The translations under genes were made by a program, and so were the position numbers. This document shows, one piece after another, positions 46,337 to 59,390 of a DNA stretch of 64,000 nt; the stretch's first letter is position 1, and each line of letters begins with the position of its first letter. A model generated the notes under the pieces. That model was not told where the DNA came from and made no database searches. It saw nothing but the letters and a program-made list of their open reading frames with translations. This DNA comes from Edolisoma coerulescens (lineage: Eukaryota; Chordata; Aves; Passeriformes; Campephagidae): positions 1,662,949 through 1,726,948 of the forward strand of contig VWZW01002639.1 in assembly GCA_013397115.1 (NCBI GenBank), given 5' to 3'.

Positions 46337-48099
46337 TGCTGGCTCCCAGCATGACAGCTTCCCTGGCAAGGTTTGTGCAGGTGAAGGGGTCCATGGGCCA
46401 TCTTGCTGCCAGTGCAACTCCACCCTGTCCAGCCAGGAAGGGGAGCAGGATGAGGCCATGGGTGCTGGCTCCGTTTGTGTGGGTGCCTGTCTGTGATGTG
46501 TGTGGACAGCCATGTACATCAGTATATCTCCCCATGTATGTGCTCTATACTGTGTGTGCTGAGGGCACGGAGCAGCAGCAGCCTCCCCTTTTGGGCTGTT
46601 GGACCCAGCAAGGTGAATTTTCCTCTGACAGTCAGGACTTTGCCAAGCACTTAAAACTGTACAGTGGGTGCTAGAAATGATCTAAGATTGGGATTCTGAA
46701 AAAAACAATTATTGCTGCTTCATTCTTTCATGCTGTGGTCATTGAGGCTCCACACAGACCAGGCTTTTTGGGGCAATTTGGAGAAGCAGAAGGGAACTCT
46801 ACACAAGATAGCTACAGTCACAAAACTGCTGGAGATGGAGGTTTGGTGCAAGGTGATTAGCATTAATCAATCAAACAGTGTTGCCAGTGCTTTTTCAATG
46901 CTAGCAGAGCTGGTAAGAGCCATGTCTGGTGGTTTCTCTGGTGCCAACCAAGCCTGAGCAACCAGAACGGCTCAGCCCATATTAACTGCAGCTGGAATCT
47001 CCCTCCTGTTTGAGCACAGGGATGATCTGGCAGCATCCCAAAGCACCCAGCCTTTGGATGCTGGCACCTCTCAAACTGGCTAAAGCACCCACAGAGTGCT
47101 CAGAAATCTATCCCTTGAACAGCCCAGGTTCAGTGGGAGTTGCCTGGGCAGCTCCGGGAGCACAAACGAGCACTGAAGTAGCGAAGCGTGTTATTCCAGC
47201 AGAGCAGAAACTGTCAGGAGTGCCCCTGCTAGGGCTGCAGAGGCAGGTTTAATGCCTCTTTTGATACACAGCAGAAGCATTAATAGGAAGCAAGGAGCAT
47301 TTATCAAACACCTGAAGCTTTCACCTCTGTGCGGCTGATGGGAGCCAGCTGCACATGTTTATATGTGTGCCCTTGCCTGGGAGCAAAGAGGGGTTTCTTC
47401 TGCAAGGAAATGGTGTCAAAGCTGCAAGTGAGCGTGTTTGGGCTGGGGCTGCTGGGCCCACTGATCTGTGATCTGTGTCCCTTGGGCTGGGCAGTGTGCT
47501 GGGACATTACAGCGAGTCAGTGCTGGACTGTGAATAAATGGCCAAAGAAAGCTCAGCACAGGCTGGCTCTGGAGCCCCACTGGGCAGAGAGCAGCTCTGC
47601 TCAGGTGTTACACCAGGCTGACTCCATCACCCTAGGCAGCAAGGGGAAATCCCAAACCACGGAGGAATTTTCACTGCAGCAGCTGGAATGCTTGCACTCA
47701 CATTCCTTGATCACTCCTTTTCATTCTCCTGTGGGAAATAGTAGAAAACTCCTTCCTCCTGTGCCATGTGCCACTGGGGAGCTCCCAATTTCCCTGTGCA
47801 GCTGGGAACGTCTCTTAGCAGTGCCAGGCATCTCACCCCCACAGTGTGGCCCTCGGGTGCCCGTGCTGTGGGAGACGGGAGCTGCAGGACCCTGGGGAGC
47901 TGCAGGGCTCTTGGAAGAAGCATCTTGCAGATGTCATGATACCAGCCTGATCTGCACTGCCAGCTGTCGTGTCCCCAGGCACCTTCCCTGTAAGAGGATG
48001 TGGGGGGACAAGTGCCACAGGAACAGCAGCACCCACAAGTGCTGGGGATGGTCACAACGTTTGTGTTCTTGCTGCTCAGCCAAGCGTTGAGTTCCACAG
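46337..48099. other. Intergenic, no gene seen
   Basis: Mixed sequence. The 253-codon plus frame at 47329-48090 has no recognised domain, and three antisense frames overlap it. Confidence 0.45.
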
Positions 48100-48660
48100 C
48101 TGCTCTCTAGATGCGATTTAAAATCCTGTGCACACGTTATTGCCATTCACCAAAAGGTATTTTGACAGGGCTCTGTGATACACTAATTAGAAACAGTCAC
48201 TTAAAATCCACATCTGAAATGCGTTGTGGAATTGAGGTTCAAGGAGTGCAGGTTTGCTATAGACACCAGATTCCTAAAGAACAATTTCCCACACCTAAAT
48301 AATGATGTTTTCCATCATGTTACATCCATTAGCTATAACTTGGCAGTTGCATCCATCATAATATGGTATTTCGGGGAAATAAATGAGTGTATTTTTCTCT
48401 GTGAGAACCAAGGCAAAAATATCTCGCTGCTGAAATATCGAGCAGGTTTATACAGTGAGACCAAGTGCAGATTCCTGCTCTAATACATTGATTCAGCCAT
48501 TAACATACAGCATGGACTAGTCTGCTTTCTCCTACTCCTGCAACTTCAAAACTAACATTTTCGTAGTTACTTCTTAGTAAGGTTGCTTTTAAACCATGCA
48601 ATCAGCTTTCCAGCAATGTTATTAAACAATATCATGACTCTGCCAGAACCAGCCTGTATT
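48100..48660. promoter_or_regulatory. Candidate conserved non-coding element
   Basis: About 560 bases are AT-leaning, complex and free of simple repeats. They contain ctaattagaaac, ccattagctataac, gatttaaaatcc and ccattaacatacag words. They are flanked by GC-richer DNA on both sides. The call rests on composition and motif density only. Confidence 0.3.
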
Positions 48661-49299
48661 TGTGGCTGTTCCCAATAGCTGAAGCGCTTTTTAGTCTCGT
48701 TGTCTTGGGAGGGTGTTGGCTTCCCCATTGCTTTTTAAAAGCATTTCAATTGAATTTTCCAAGTTCTTTCCCACCATACGTATGTGCCAGCAGGTCCCTG
48801 ATTTTCTATTTCCAGAATGGGGACTCGGGTAGTGCATTTCAGGAAGAAGAGTGACACAGTTCCACACACATATGCTTTCCCTGTTTTCCCCGTGCTGTTG
48901 ATGGGAAGAGCATTGACATTCCCGTCGTACTCCGTCAGCGTCACTTCTGCTTTGCGTCGGAGCGGGACGTGCTGCTCCGGTGGGATGAGCCAAGGAGGAG
49001 GAGCAGAGGAGTGTTTTGCTGTGCCCTGAGCAGCACCCCTCACGTGTGCTGCCCGGGTGTCCCCGGGTGCCTGTCCTCTCGCATTTTTCCAGCTGTAAAC
49101 TGGGAATGAAGGCATTAACGAGCAGCCGGCCCTGCTGGCAGCACAGGGAGCGCCAGGTAAAGGCTGCACCTTGCCGGGCTGAGGGCCTTCCCCAGCACCA
49201 CCTCCGAGGCCGGTGGGATTTGAAGCGGATTTACCACCCCTTGGAAGAAGGAGAGGACCCATCTGGGCTTGATTTAAAACTGGCCCAGGCTGTAGCTTA
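48661..49299. other. Intergenic, no gene seen
   Basis: Ordinary mixed sequence with a CpG-moderate stretch at 48900-49160. Overlapping frames on both strands are unrecognised. Confidence 0.4.
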
Positions 49300-49340
49300 A
49301 CTGCATCCATGAGACTGCATCCACGAGACTGCATCCACAT
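49300..49340. repeat. 14-bp tandem repeat, three copies
   Basis: The unit is actgcatccacgag. The first copy differs by one base and the third is truncated. Nothing is known of it beyond the array. Confidence 0.9.
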
Positions 49341-50079
49341 TCCTGATGTGAAACTACTCCACATCTGGGAGGAGGAAGAGGAGGAAGCAGCGGCTGCCAG
49401 ATGGGCACTGCCTGTCCCCCACAAGCCCCTGTCCCTTTGAGGGATGGTGCATCACCTGCTGGGGGGCAACTGAGTTGTGGGTGAGGTGGACAACACTGAA
49501 TGGGAATGAGCAATCAAATATACCACTCTTTCCATGCTCCAGCCCCAGAATCTGCCAGCTGGGAATCCTTTCCCTGAACAACAGTGGTGAAAAAATGCAT
49601 TGGGGATGGGGGATTGTAGTGGGGTGTCACTCCATCTTGCTCTGGGACTGACACCCAGGCAATGTTGTATGGAAACAAGTGTATTGAGGGATGGAGAACG
49701 CTGGGATGATTGATAAACAAACCACACACAAACAGCACAGACTTTGGAAAATGTGCCAGTTAAAGATTTCCAGTGATATAATCACAGGATATTTAAAAAG
49801 CTTGATTCTCAGCGAGCCTAATCAAAGGGCAGCTCCTGAACCTCAGCTACAAAGCAAGACCACATGCTGGAACAACACGAGCACTAATCTCAGGCTTTAA
49901 TAGACTACAAGAGCTAAAAAATGCTCCTGGGACGACGGCAGCAGACACCTCTTGGAGCAAGCGAGCAGCAGAGAGAAACAGGCTCTGGAATCAGCACCTT
50001 CCTCTCTTCCACCGGGTGCTGATACAGGAGATGGGGAAACACCAACGGGATCTTCTGCTTCCAACAGTGCAGCCCCCAT
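49341..50079. other. Intergenic, no gene seen
   Basis: Mixed sequence. No coding or repeat evidence. Confidence 0.4.
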
Positions 50080-50340
50080 TGATTTCTAAAGCAATAAAAT
50101 CAGCCTTTAGTCAAGCACTGCAAAGTTGCACAAAGCATATTTGATGGATTACACCTATCAAAACTTTTAGCGAGAGGAACAGTTACAATTAACAGGCTGC
50201 GAACAGGATCTTCTCTGCAATTTTTTCCTTGACATCATCAGTAATTACCTGCACTAAACGTGCTGCTGCTGCTTGGCGGGGGCTTGTCAATCAAGAGGCA
50301 GCTCAGACCCAGAACATCATAAATTTGCTGTCATAAACTT
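50080..50340. promoter_or_regulatory. Candidate conserved non-coding element
   Basis: An AT-leaning block holds gcaataaaatcagcctttag, ttacaattaacaggctgc, tcagtaattacctgcac, cttgtcaatcaagagg and a repeated cataaa(t/c)tttgctg word (50319-50344). It resembles an enhancer core by eye. Confidence 0.32.
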
Positions 50341-53300
50341 TGCTGCCAGATTGAGGGAGAAGCACTGACAGAAGGGTATGAAGCGTCTGCAGGGCTTCGC
50401 ATCCCTCCCCGTGCCCTTGTGGTTGAGGATGAGGAGGGAAATTACTCCAGGGCTGTGCCACACACACCAGCTGAAAATGCCAGTACTTCCAGCTCTCCAG
50501 AAGAGCCATCCCACAATTACCTTATGTGAGCCTGGCAGTTCCCTCCGCTGGAGAGATACAAGGTTATTAAGCAAATATGATTAATGAATAAAAGAACCTC
50601 TGGCATGCTGGAACGAGGCTCTGAGGCCTGTTGGGCTCCAGGAGGATTCATCGGCTTGTGCTTTGGGAACTGCGTCAGATTTCTGCAGTAATATGATTAA
50701 CACGCTGTGTAATGGGCTAAATCCTTCCCAAGCGTCCCTCCAGTTAAGCCTCTGTGTGGACACCTGGGATGAATTTGGCCCTTTTACAGTGGATGCACTT
50801 GACAGAGCTGGAAGAAAGGAGGGTACTGGGTTACTACTACAGCTGGGAAGGGGGATGGCAAAAAGGATGGAGGGGAGGGATGGGTCTGGAAGAGATCCAG
50901 ACCAGCCCCTGCCCTCAGCACCCTCCCGAAGCACAGGAGGGCTGTGGGCTGGAGCAGACGTGTGTGGAGCCCGTGTGCCTGCTCTGCCGTGCCTGCCATC
51001 CCCACGGACAGCTGCCACTCCGTGGCACCTTCCAGCCAAAGCCGTGGGACTTGGCCACGCTCTCGTCTGCCACGTGGAGCTGCCGTCCCCAGCTCCAGAA
51101 AACGCGGAGCTGCCAGACCTCACCGGCTGGAGGAACGGGAAGGATGGGGAGCGCTGCCTTCCTTATCTGCAGGGCCAGATTGCGAGCAGCTGTGGGCAGA
51201 TAAAGAGCGATGGAGATCGGCTGGAGGAAGGCGTTTGCTTCCCCTGCAAAGCAAACTTGCTCTCCCTTTTCCCAGCGCGCTCTGGCAGCAGCCAGGCTGC
51301 CTTCTGGGCAGGGAATCTTCTCTGCCGCAGGGGTAAGAGCAGGAGGGTGCATGATGTAAGAGCAGGAACTCGAGTGACTGATTTCAGTTTATTTGCACAG
51401 TACTGCTTTGTCTCGCCCTGTCGGGGCGGCTGCTGCTTCCTATCTCCCCCAGCCCGGGGTGGGTGTCCCCCAGCACACTTGCCAGGCTTGGCCACAGGTT
51501 TTGCTCCAGTACTGGAATGCTCTTTTATAGGTAGGCTCTGTCCTGCTCTCATGTCCTGTACTGCATTAATTGCAATATGATATTTCTTACTCATTCCAAT
51601 GTACCTTCCATTTTGGGTAAATTCCATGTTTTTGTGCTGTTTTAATAATTTCCAGCAAGGACCTTTGTTTTCCAGCCTTGGACAGTTTCATCTGTGTGTT
51701 CACTGTGGTCCCTTACAGTTCACTGTAGTCTCATAATTCCTGAGCAAGGAACCGAGTCTTTAAAGGAACTGCCTAGAAAGGGATTAATCGCAACCAGACC
51801 TCGTTAAAATCCCGTTGCCACACCAATTCCCCACACTTACAGAACCTGACCACAGTGTGAAAATTGATATTTATGCTGAGGAGTGTCAATGCACTGTCTG
51901 TGCACTGTTCCCTGATTTACTGTCCCCTGGGGTTTGAGCTCTGGGGATGCCAGTGAGATGTGCTGCTCCATTTCCAAGCCCCCAGAAATTAAGTAACTGC
52001 CCACCTGGGCCCTTCAGCACCAAATGTGATCAGCACATTAATGCTGCTGGATTCTGTGGATGATCAGCTTCCAGCTTTATTGCCTGATTTCTTGCAGCCT
52101 GGTTCCTGCAACTTGTTGAGCTGGATGAAAACAGTAGCAGAACAGCCAGATTTTGCGATACGGATTGAAAATCTGCTTTAAATTCATTTCTCTCAGCCTG
52201 TGGTCTCCCTCCGTCTTGCTGGATAATGGGGGACAGCCTTGGCACATTGGTGGCAGATTTCCAAGGAGACCCAAATCACTGGGGAAAGTTCTTCCAGAGG
52301 GGACATGACCCTCCAGGATTCCTGTGGACCTCTCTTTTCCCTGAGCAGCACATCCCATGGCTGGCTGAAGAGAGCTCCTTCCCCAAGGTCTGCGATGGGT
52401 TTCAGAGTTTGTTGAAACTGATAAAAAACTCTCTTAGCTACCAGGATTATGACACAACAAAATAGAAATTTTTGTGATTTTCTCTACAGTGGAAAAACTC
52501 TGCAAAATAAGTGTCTGTTGGCTTTGAAAGTCCCTTGCTCCAATTCTCTTACCAGATGGCTGACGGCTCACAGGGATGTGCCTGGTCTGTGTTTGCAACC
52601 CTTTAGCTCCCGTGGAGACGTGGCTGTTTTGTCAGGAAAGAGCAAGGTCAGCCTGAGATGGTGGCTGTGGCCTCTGGCGCTTTTTGGGTTGCAGAAAGAG
52701 AGAGTGGGAGCCCCACATAGCACACCTGGCAGGGCACAGCCTGCCCAGCCCCAGGAGATACCCAAGGCACTGCTGTGGCTGTTACACCATGCAGTTTTCC
52801 CATGGGATGCTGCTGTGGCCTGGAAGAGCATCTTCCCAAAAAAGGATGCCAAGGCACATGCACTGGAGCAGGGGCAATGGGTGCTGAGAGTTCTAATGGT
52901 CCTGGTGTGACCAATAATGGATCTGTTAACATAGTGTCTGCAACTAGGAAAGACAGGCTTATTCCTGTACCTCCCAGGAGACAGGCTGAAGCTATTATAA
53001 AATTATTAATCTATTATTATACACAGGTATTAAGGCTGAATGAAGAAGTCAAGTGATAGGAGGGCATACAAAAGAGAAACCTGAGGTGTGCAGCAGAAGT
53101 CAGGGAAAGAGATGGTGAGGCATTTGTTGTGGGAAGGGGCTGGTGGGTCTGTGGGACCAACCAGAGCTAGAGGAGATAAACCATAAGTCATCTCTGAGCT
53201 CCTGACAAGGTGTGTAAACCATTTTCTTCTGCCATATGGCTGATTTGTGAGGATTGCTGCAGGGAGCTGAGCCAAAGAGCCCTTGTGCTGAGGACATCCT

Positions 53301-54606
53301 ACTCACCAGATCACTGACTGCTGTTGTGTTCTGCAGTGTGAGCAGGGACCAGCCAAGCTCCAAAACCTAGGGAAAAGCCCACCTGGGATTGCATTTGTTG
53401 TGGGCCTCTGCAAGAATTATGTCATAGTGTGCAAAGCTTGTGTTTTTGGTGTGAGCAAATGTGCAAAGCCTGTAAGGTCTGAATTCAAGCAGCCAGCTGG
53501 AGGAGGGAAACTCAGCAAGAAAGGAAGGTGCCTCAAAACCCAGTGTGGGTAGTGTCCAGATCCACTCAGAGCTTAGAAGCTCTAAACACAGTGGGATACA
53601 GCAGCTGGATCTTTTTCCAGCAATCTGAGCATCCACCACAGGGAGCAGAGCCAGGGCTGTGACACACGAGTGCAAAATGTTAGTCAGAAAGGACAAATGG
53701 AATGTGGAAAACCACCAGAAACTCCCAAAATGGGTCAAATTCCTTGATGCATCTAACAATAGATGTAGGACGGGAAGGACAGGGTGGATCCGGTTGTGTG
53801 CCCTCCTGTGCCTCCTAAAATTTGGGCTGCACTGTGTGCCTGAGTCCGTGGTGGTGAAATTCAAAGCAGGTGGCTGAAATTGTGGAAGCCGGCGGCTCCG
53901 GCTCTGCCTCCTCCACCCAGGCCTGCCTGGCATAATATTATCTTCACGCCTGAGCGAGGAGGACTTGGCTTATTAAACTTGCAAACCTGCCTTGCTCTCG
54001 CCCTTGGGTACCCGGGACTGCCGGGTCTCTGGGGCAGGATGCTCTAATGCTCCTTTTACGCCACATCTACCGCAACGAGGCCTCCTTAATTGGCTTGTGG
54101 CTCCCACCAGCACTGCCAGCACAGAGCGAGCGATGGAGGAAAAGCTGCCAGCCACAGCTCCCGCTCGGTCTTGGTGCATCATTAGCTCACATGTTGTGTC
54201 TCTCCCCGAAGACAAACACACTGTGTAGCCAAAAAGGTCTGTGGGGAAGATGCACAGCAAGATCCAAGCACAAGAAGTAGGAGGGGGCACAGGTAGTTCT
54301 CATCTCCCTGCCCGGTTTGGTTTCTCCACTCTGCCAAATCTCAGATTTTCAGTAGTATGGGGGAAACTTGCAGTGAGATATCCTTTTTTTTTCCCCCTCT
54401 CTGTTTTTAAAAGAACATCCTCCCCCTTCCTTGCTTTAATCACTTTAAAACAACCCTGGAGGAGCAAGACTTGGGTAAATAAATGTGGGAACCAGGGGAG
54501 TTCTTGAACTGTTAAAGAAATCAATATAAATCAGAGTAACCTTGCCCTGATGTCTTCCTTATCACCTCTGAAGCTCTACCTGCCTTTGTCTAACAACAAT
54601 CTCAGT
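50341..54606. other. Intergenic, no gene supported; holds a 305-codon open frame
   Basis: This includes the longest open frame outside the minisatellite, 50663-51580 on the + strand. It is GC-rich, low in recognisable structure, and overlapped by open antisense frames, so it is not called as a gene. The segment 50580-50740 has TAAT/ATTA words. 53930-54240 is another complex, possibly regulatory stretch. No CR1 was recognised here. Confidence 0.4.
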
Positions 54607-54671
54607 TAATTAGATAATTAATCTAATTATCTAATTAGGTGGAATCACTAATAGCTATTCCACCTAATTAG
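54607..54671. repeat. Two overlapping inverted repeats (competing hairpins)
   Basis: The first hairpin has perfect 14-bp arms at 54607-54620 and 54624-54637 with a 3-base loop. The second has perfect 15-bp arms at 54631-54645 and 54657-54671 with an 11-base loop. The second's left arm shares 7 bases with the first's right arm, so both cannot form at once. Both are built on taatta words. Confidence 0.9.
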
Positions 54672-57600
54672 GCCAGTGGCTGTATCTCAGCAGTGGTGGT
54701 TCTCTCTTTCTGGCTAACCCTCCACCTTCTGCCATGCCTTGAAACCAGGCTCTGACACAGTTCACAGCTCTTTGTTTGCTTTAACCAAAACCACCTGGAA
54801 ACAGTTTTACATTTTTTACTCAGGCTTTCTTTGAATGAAAGCAAGGTGGCCAGTTGGAAAGTAGAAAAGGAAGCTCTCAGAAGATGAATTTTTTTAGCAA
54901 TGAATGCAGGAAGCTCTTCATTGTTTTAATTCATTCTCCTGGTATAAGATTAATTTTAGCTCTGAACACAACAACCTGTTATGAATTGATCCTAGGGAAG
55001 TGTATTGCTCTGAGGCTGGGGAAACAACATAAGTAGCTTTTTCCCCCCTTTATTTGGCCAAGTTTAGCTAACTCATGGCTGCAGTCCTAACTACAGTCTC
55101 TTCCCCGCAGAAATGCGGACTGTGCTCCTGCTGCAGCTTTCCCAATCCGTCCTCTGTGTGACAGCACGAAGGAGCTGGCAAGAATTAAAACCAGCCTAAG
55201 GCCGTTGGTCCCCCGGCAGCAGAGTCCCACTGCTCATCTCTGCAGGGATGCTGTGGCTGGCAGCCCCGTGAGGCTTGGTTTGGATCAGCATCTCTGTCCC
55301 TTCATGAGCTGTGGGCACCTTCGGGGCTGCAAAGCTGCCATACGGCACTCGTGGGGTTTTTTCCCTTTAATGCCTAAATTGGATTTAAGGGCATTCTAGT
55401 GCATTCTAAAACAAATCAACGTCTGCCTGCAAAACAGCCAGACTTGGCCCTGAGAAGAGATGGATGTGCTCACGCCTCGCACCCAGAGCTCTGCTTTCCT
55501 GGGATCCCACCTCACGCACCGAGAAAAGGCATTCAACATCTGAGCGGTCAGGAACTGAGACTCTTCCAGCCCTAGGAATGTTTAATGGCTCACTCCATCC
55601 CTACCTGTCACCGGAGAGCACTGCTGGATCCCCTCTGACAGCTTTAGTGGGCACAACTTGGAGCACTGCTCTGGCTGGGCTCAGAGTCATAGAGTCCATG
55701 GGAACCCTGGCTGGAGTCTGGATGAGGTAAAAGGGCCAGGTAGGTTCTGCAAGAGCATTTCTGCAGTGAACCCCTTCTCTCACCTGGAAATGCTTCTTTC
55801 CTGTAGTGCTCTCAGGTTAATCTGCTGCAATAGCATCCAGATCTATGATCTGGTTCTGGGGAGAGTCCTGCTCCTGCCTGACTGGAATAATGAGCAACTC
55901 ACAAATCCAAAACTTTTCATTTTGCTTTTTCTGTGTTTGGTTGGGGTTTTTTTCTATGTGTATATGTAACTGAAGCACCATAAAATGTCTCCTTGGGGTA
56001 GTTGGATTTTTCTTCTAAAAAAACAAATTCTATATTATATACATGTATTTTTGAACTGCTTGGAGCAAAGTTGTCTCAGCATTCTCGTTTTGAAACCCCC
56101 GTATTGAGGTGTTTATTACAGCGTCATGAAAATTCACATTTAGTTGAAACCTGGCGAATGTTTTTTGACTTGAAGCAAGTTTTCTTTTGAAGGAGTTCAC
56201 TATTAAGTGTTTAAGGATCTTTTTTTCCCTTTTTCTCTATTTTTCTTTTGAAAAAGCAACACCTTCCAGAACAGGATTCAGAAGCAGAAGGCCAGCTCTG
56301 CAGCGAGTGTGAAAGCCGTGAGCTGAGCACAGAGCTGCAGCCATTCATGTTTTTCTTCTGACATCTGTTAAGAGAATGGGAGGAAGGGAAATCAGCTGTA
56401 CTCTACGAGAAAAGAAGCTTTTTAGTTGTTGTTGTTGTTTTGGTGAGTCCTGAGTAGCTGCACTCCCACCAGATGCTGGTGACCCCAGTGCCAGCTGCAC
56501 AGAGCACAGCATCTCTGTCTGCCTGGAGCTGGTGCCTTCACACGCCCCAGAGCGAGCCAGATCTGCTGTACCTGGGAGACAACTGAGCATGCAGCAGGCT
56601 CGTTGCTGTTGTGTGACTTAGATGTGTATTGAACAACAACATTCCTGTCAGGGGCTGGGATCATGTTGTTACAGTTCCACTGGAGTAAATGCAGCTACTG
56701 CTGCTCCGGTTTGTGCTGTGGCCTCAATATCGATGACACAGTCTGTACTTTGCTTTGTACTCAGAAGTTTTTCTACTTTTTCAGCTGTGCAGACCCATCT
56801 TTTTCAATGTGAGGCTGTGCAGGTAGATGACCAGGTTTAACCAGGTTTATGCAACCCCTGCTAGCAAACTGCACATCCCACAGAGCCAGGAGCAGGAGTC
56901 ACTGGTGGGAAATGGCTGTTGCTGTCCAGGGGAGCCCAGCGGTGCTGCCAAACTCCTCTGCCCCTTTTCAGCCTGCAAGCTGGGAGATGGGTGAGGATGA
57001 GGATGGCCAGAGCAGACAGCCAGATCTCAGGCAGCACATCAGCAGGACCAGCCTTAGTGACCTTGTGTCTACTTATGGAGCTGGACAAACATCTCGAGAG
57101 AGAGCCAGGACCTCTCTGCTGCCTGAGCTGGTTCCTGAACCTGAGCCCAAACAGGATGGCTTCTGAGATTCCGAAATACTGTGGACAGGGCTGATTGGGG
57201 GTTTTTCCCCACCTCCAGTTTCTGGCAGCAGCTAGAAGCAGGAGTACCTAAGTCTCCAGAGTGAGCCTGCTTTCTCTGGCTCTACCTTGCAAACTCGGGA
57301 AGTTTGAGGAGGTCTGATAATCACCCTTGCCTTGCTTATTTATCGGCTTAGTCTCCACCCGAGGGCGTTCCCAGTGCCCTACCTGAGCTGGCTTTGCTCA
57401 CACCACCGTGCTGGCTGTCTGCCACTGCAGTGCTCACTGTGGTAGGAATATACAGCATTGGTACTTTTGGTCCCATCCTCCTGCCCTTTTTCCATTTTTG
57501 CTCTCCTGTTGAAGATGCCACAAAATTGTGCTTGCGCTGTGGAGATACCGAAGGACTGCCACCATTTTGTATCACAGACAGGACAATTTCACTGCAGGAT

Positions 57601-59099
57601 TTAAGGTGCCTGGCTGGAATACCTGTGGTTGGACAAGCGTGAATTTGACTTTACCTGTACAGGGGCTTTTCAGCCCCTGCCACAATGCATAATTCACTTA
57701 GGTGATTGAATTGCGATGCTGACTTCCTCTTCCCTCCCTCATGTTATCCTAATATTTTTAAATATATTTTATCAGGAGTTATTTTTTGACACTGTGCTCC
57801 CACATTTGATTGCTACGCAGATGTTACACAGATCTATTGACCATTTTCCACTTGCTGTGTTTCACCAGTCTGTCCAGCAACTTTGTGTCTTTCCTCATCG
57901 CAGGCTTCAATGTTCTACAAACAGCGTGGACCTAGGAGATCAAGGTGTTTTTTTCCTGGTTGCCAGCATCTAGCCCAAAGGGGGAGGCAGATTTGGAGAT
58001 GTTGTTTGTTTCTATGGATAATAATCAATAAGACCCATTAGGGAGACAAGTACATACATCACTAAACTTTGACCTCTGCTCTCCAGATCAGTCCCAAGAT
58101 GCCTATTCATATGCTGGTGACATCCAGATTGCGCTGTTGCAAAAGCCTCTTTGCTTGGGAAGGGATTACAGATTTAAATTGCACAGCCTTTGCTATCTGT
58201 AGAGTACAGCATGCAGGATGCTTAGCTAGAGCCTCTAGTTTTTGTTGGCTTTCTTTTCTACTCAGCCAAGTTTTATATTTAACGCTGTTGCATGCAGAGC
58301 GTTTTATGCTTCTCTACCTTTCAGGCTGTTTTTCACTCCAGTCTGTCTGGCATTTTAAGGGTTTGCAGACCCTGGAGATTCCTGGCACTGGCTGTTGCTT
58401 GCATATTGCTCCTCATCTTTCAGATCCTTTTTCTCCTACATTGCTCTTCGGCAGGCTGTTTCTGATAGAAAGTTTTTGGCTTGCTGTTTGAAGTTCCTGA
58501 TAGTCGGCATTTGATCACTTGCTAATTCAGTTCTACAACTTTTTTCCAAAGAAACCATGAAAGACTATCTAAAAATAGATTAAAAAAAAAAAAGAAAGAA
58601 AACTTTAAAAATACCCTTATTTTGCTGAATACAGGAAGTTTTAAGTTTTCTGGGAGGAAAAAAACCACATACCAAATTTAGAAGCAAATCGGAGATCCCA
58701 TTTCTAGGCACAAAAGCTGGATGAAGAGTTTTCTTCTGCCTGTACATCTTCCCTTCCCTTGAGAGAAAATCTACTGGAATCTGTTGGCTGGGAACAAGCC
58801 AGATGAGATTCTTTAGTGTGGGTGGGTGAGAAGGGAGAGACAGGACTCTGGTGACAGCAGCGGGGTCTGACCTCAGCGGGACAACAGGGGCAGAGGGACT
58901 GTGAGCTGCTCCGCCGGGTGATTCCTTCTGCAAGTGATCAAGGTCCATCTTTACATTGAGTGCCTCTGCTCCTCCCACTGCAAAGCTGTCTCTGTTCTGT
59001 GTTCCTCTGAAGGTTAGAAACAGATGTCTAGTTTCCATCCCACATGTCCAGCATGGATCAGTTGCACTCTTCATTCTTGTCTCTTTCATTGCTGCAATG
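54672..59099. other. Intergenic, no gene seen
   Basis: AT-leaning sequence that looks old and unique. 55800-56250 has long T and A runs; GTT triplets occur at 56425-56440. Frames such as 58069-58491 are unrecognised. At about 58086-58130 one frame reads A-Y-S-Y-A-G-D-I-Q-I, faintly like a reverse-transcriptase YADD region, but the surrounding codons do not support it. Confidence 0.4.
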
Positions 59100-59390
59100 T
59101 GCTGCCTCCTTCCCCAATGTATTTTAGAGTGCTCATATCTCCTCCTTTGTTTCCCCAGGCTGAGCAAGTTGAGTTTGTAGAGACTCCTTTCATAAAATAG
59201 GTTTTCCGTTCCTCTGACCATCCTAGAAACTCTTCTCCATGCTTGTCCCTGCTTGAATGCATTTTTTTCTTCAACTGCAGAATTGTCTGGAGAATTCCAA
59301 CAAGATCTCTGCTGTACACTGTTCAGTGGTATTAAAGGCTTCCCTGTCTCTGTTCATTGGTACTTCTGACACCCCTGCTTGACATTGGCC
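59100..59390 (-). mobile_element. Ancient CR1-lineage LINE relic (end of reverse-transcriptase ORF), - orientation
   Basis: On the minus strand, from about 59370 down, the decayed frame passes through words like GKPLIPLNSV and then RMVRGTENLFYERSLYKLNL, followed by LSLGKQRRR. This follows the C-terminal region of CR1/L3-type ORF2 proteins (R-M-I-R-G-x-E-N-L-S-Y-E-R-R-L...L-F-S-L-x-K-R-R-L). On the + strand the DNA is also close to an antisense CR1 segment common in turtle and crocodile genomes (cctttcataaaataggtttt, ccatcctagaaactcttctc). In-frame stops interrupt it upstream. It is far more diverged than the other CR1 pieces here. Confidence 0.8.

Noticed and set aside
53367..53933. 188-codon minus-strand open frame
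   Set aside because: No recognisable domain. Composition is typical of chance frames, and no splice or promoter context supports it.
58086..58130. Possible YADD-like reverse-transcriptase motif on the + strand
   Set aside because: The key residue is changed (Y-A-G-D), and the codons on either side do not follow any LINE reverse transcriptase I know. It is also opposite in strand to the real relic at 59.1 kb.
58580..59221. 213-codon minus-strand frame as a possible gene
   Set aside because: Its first ~40 residues belong to the CR1-lineage relic and the rest is unrelated read-through sequence. It is a chance extension of a dead element.
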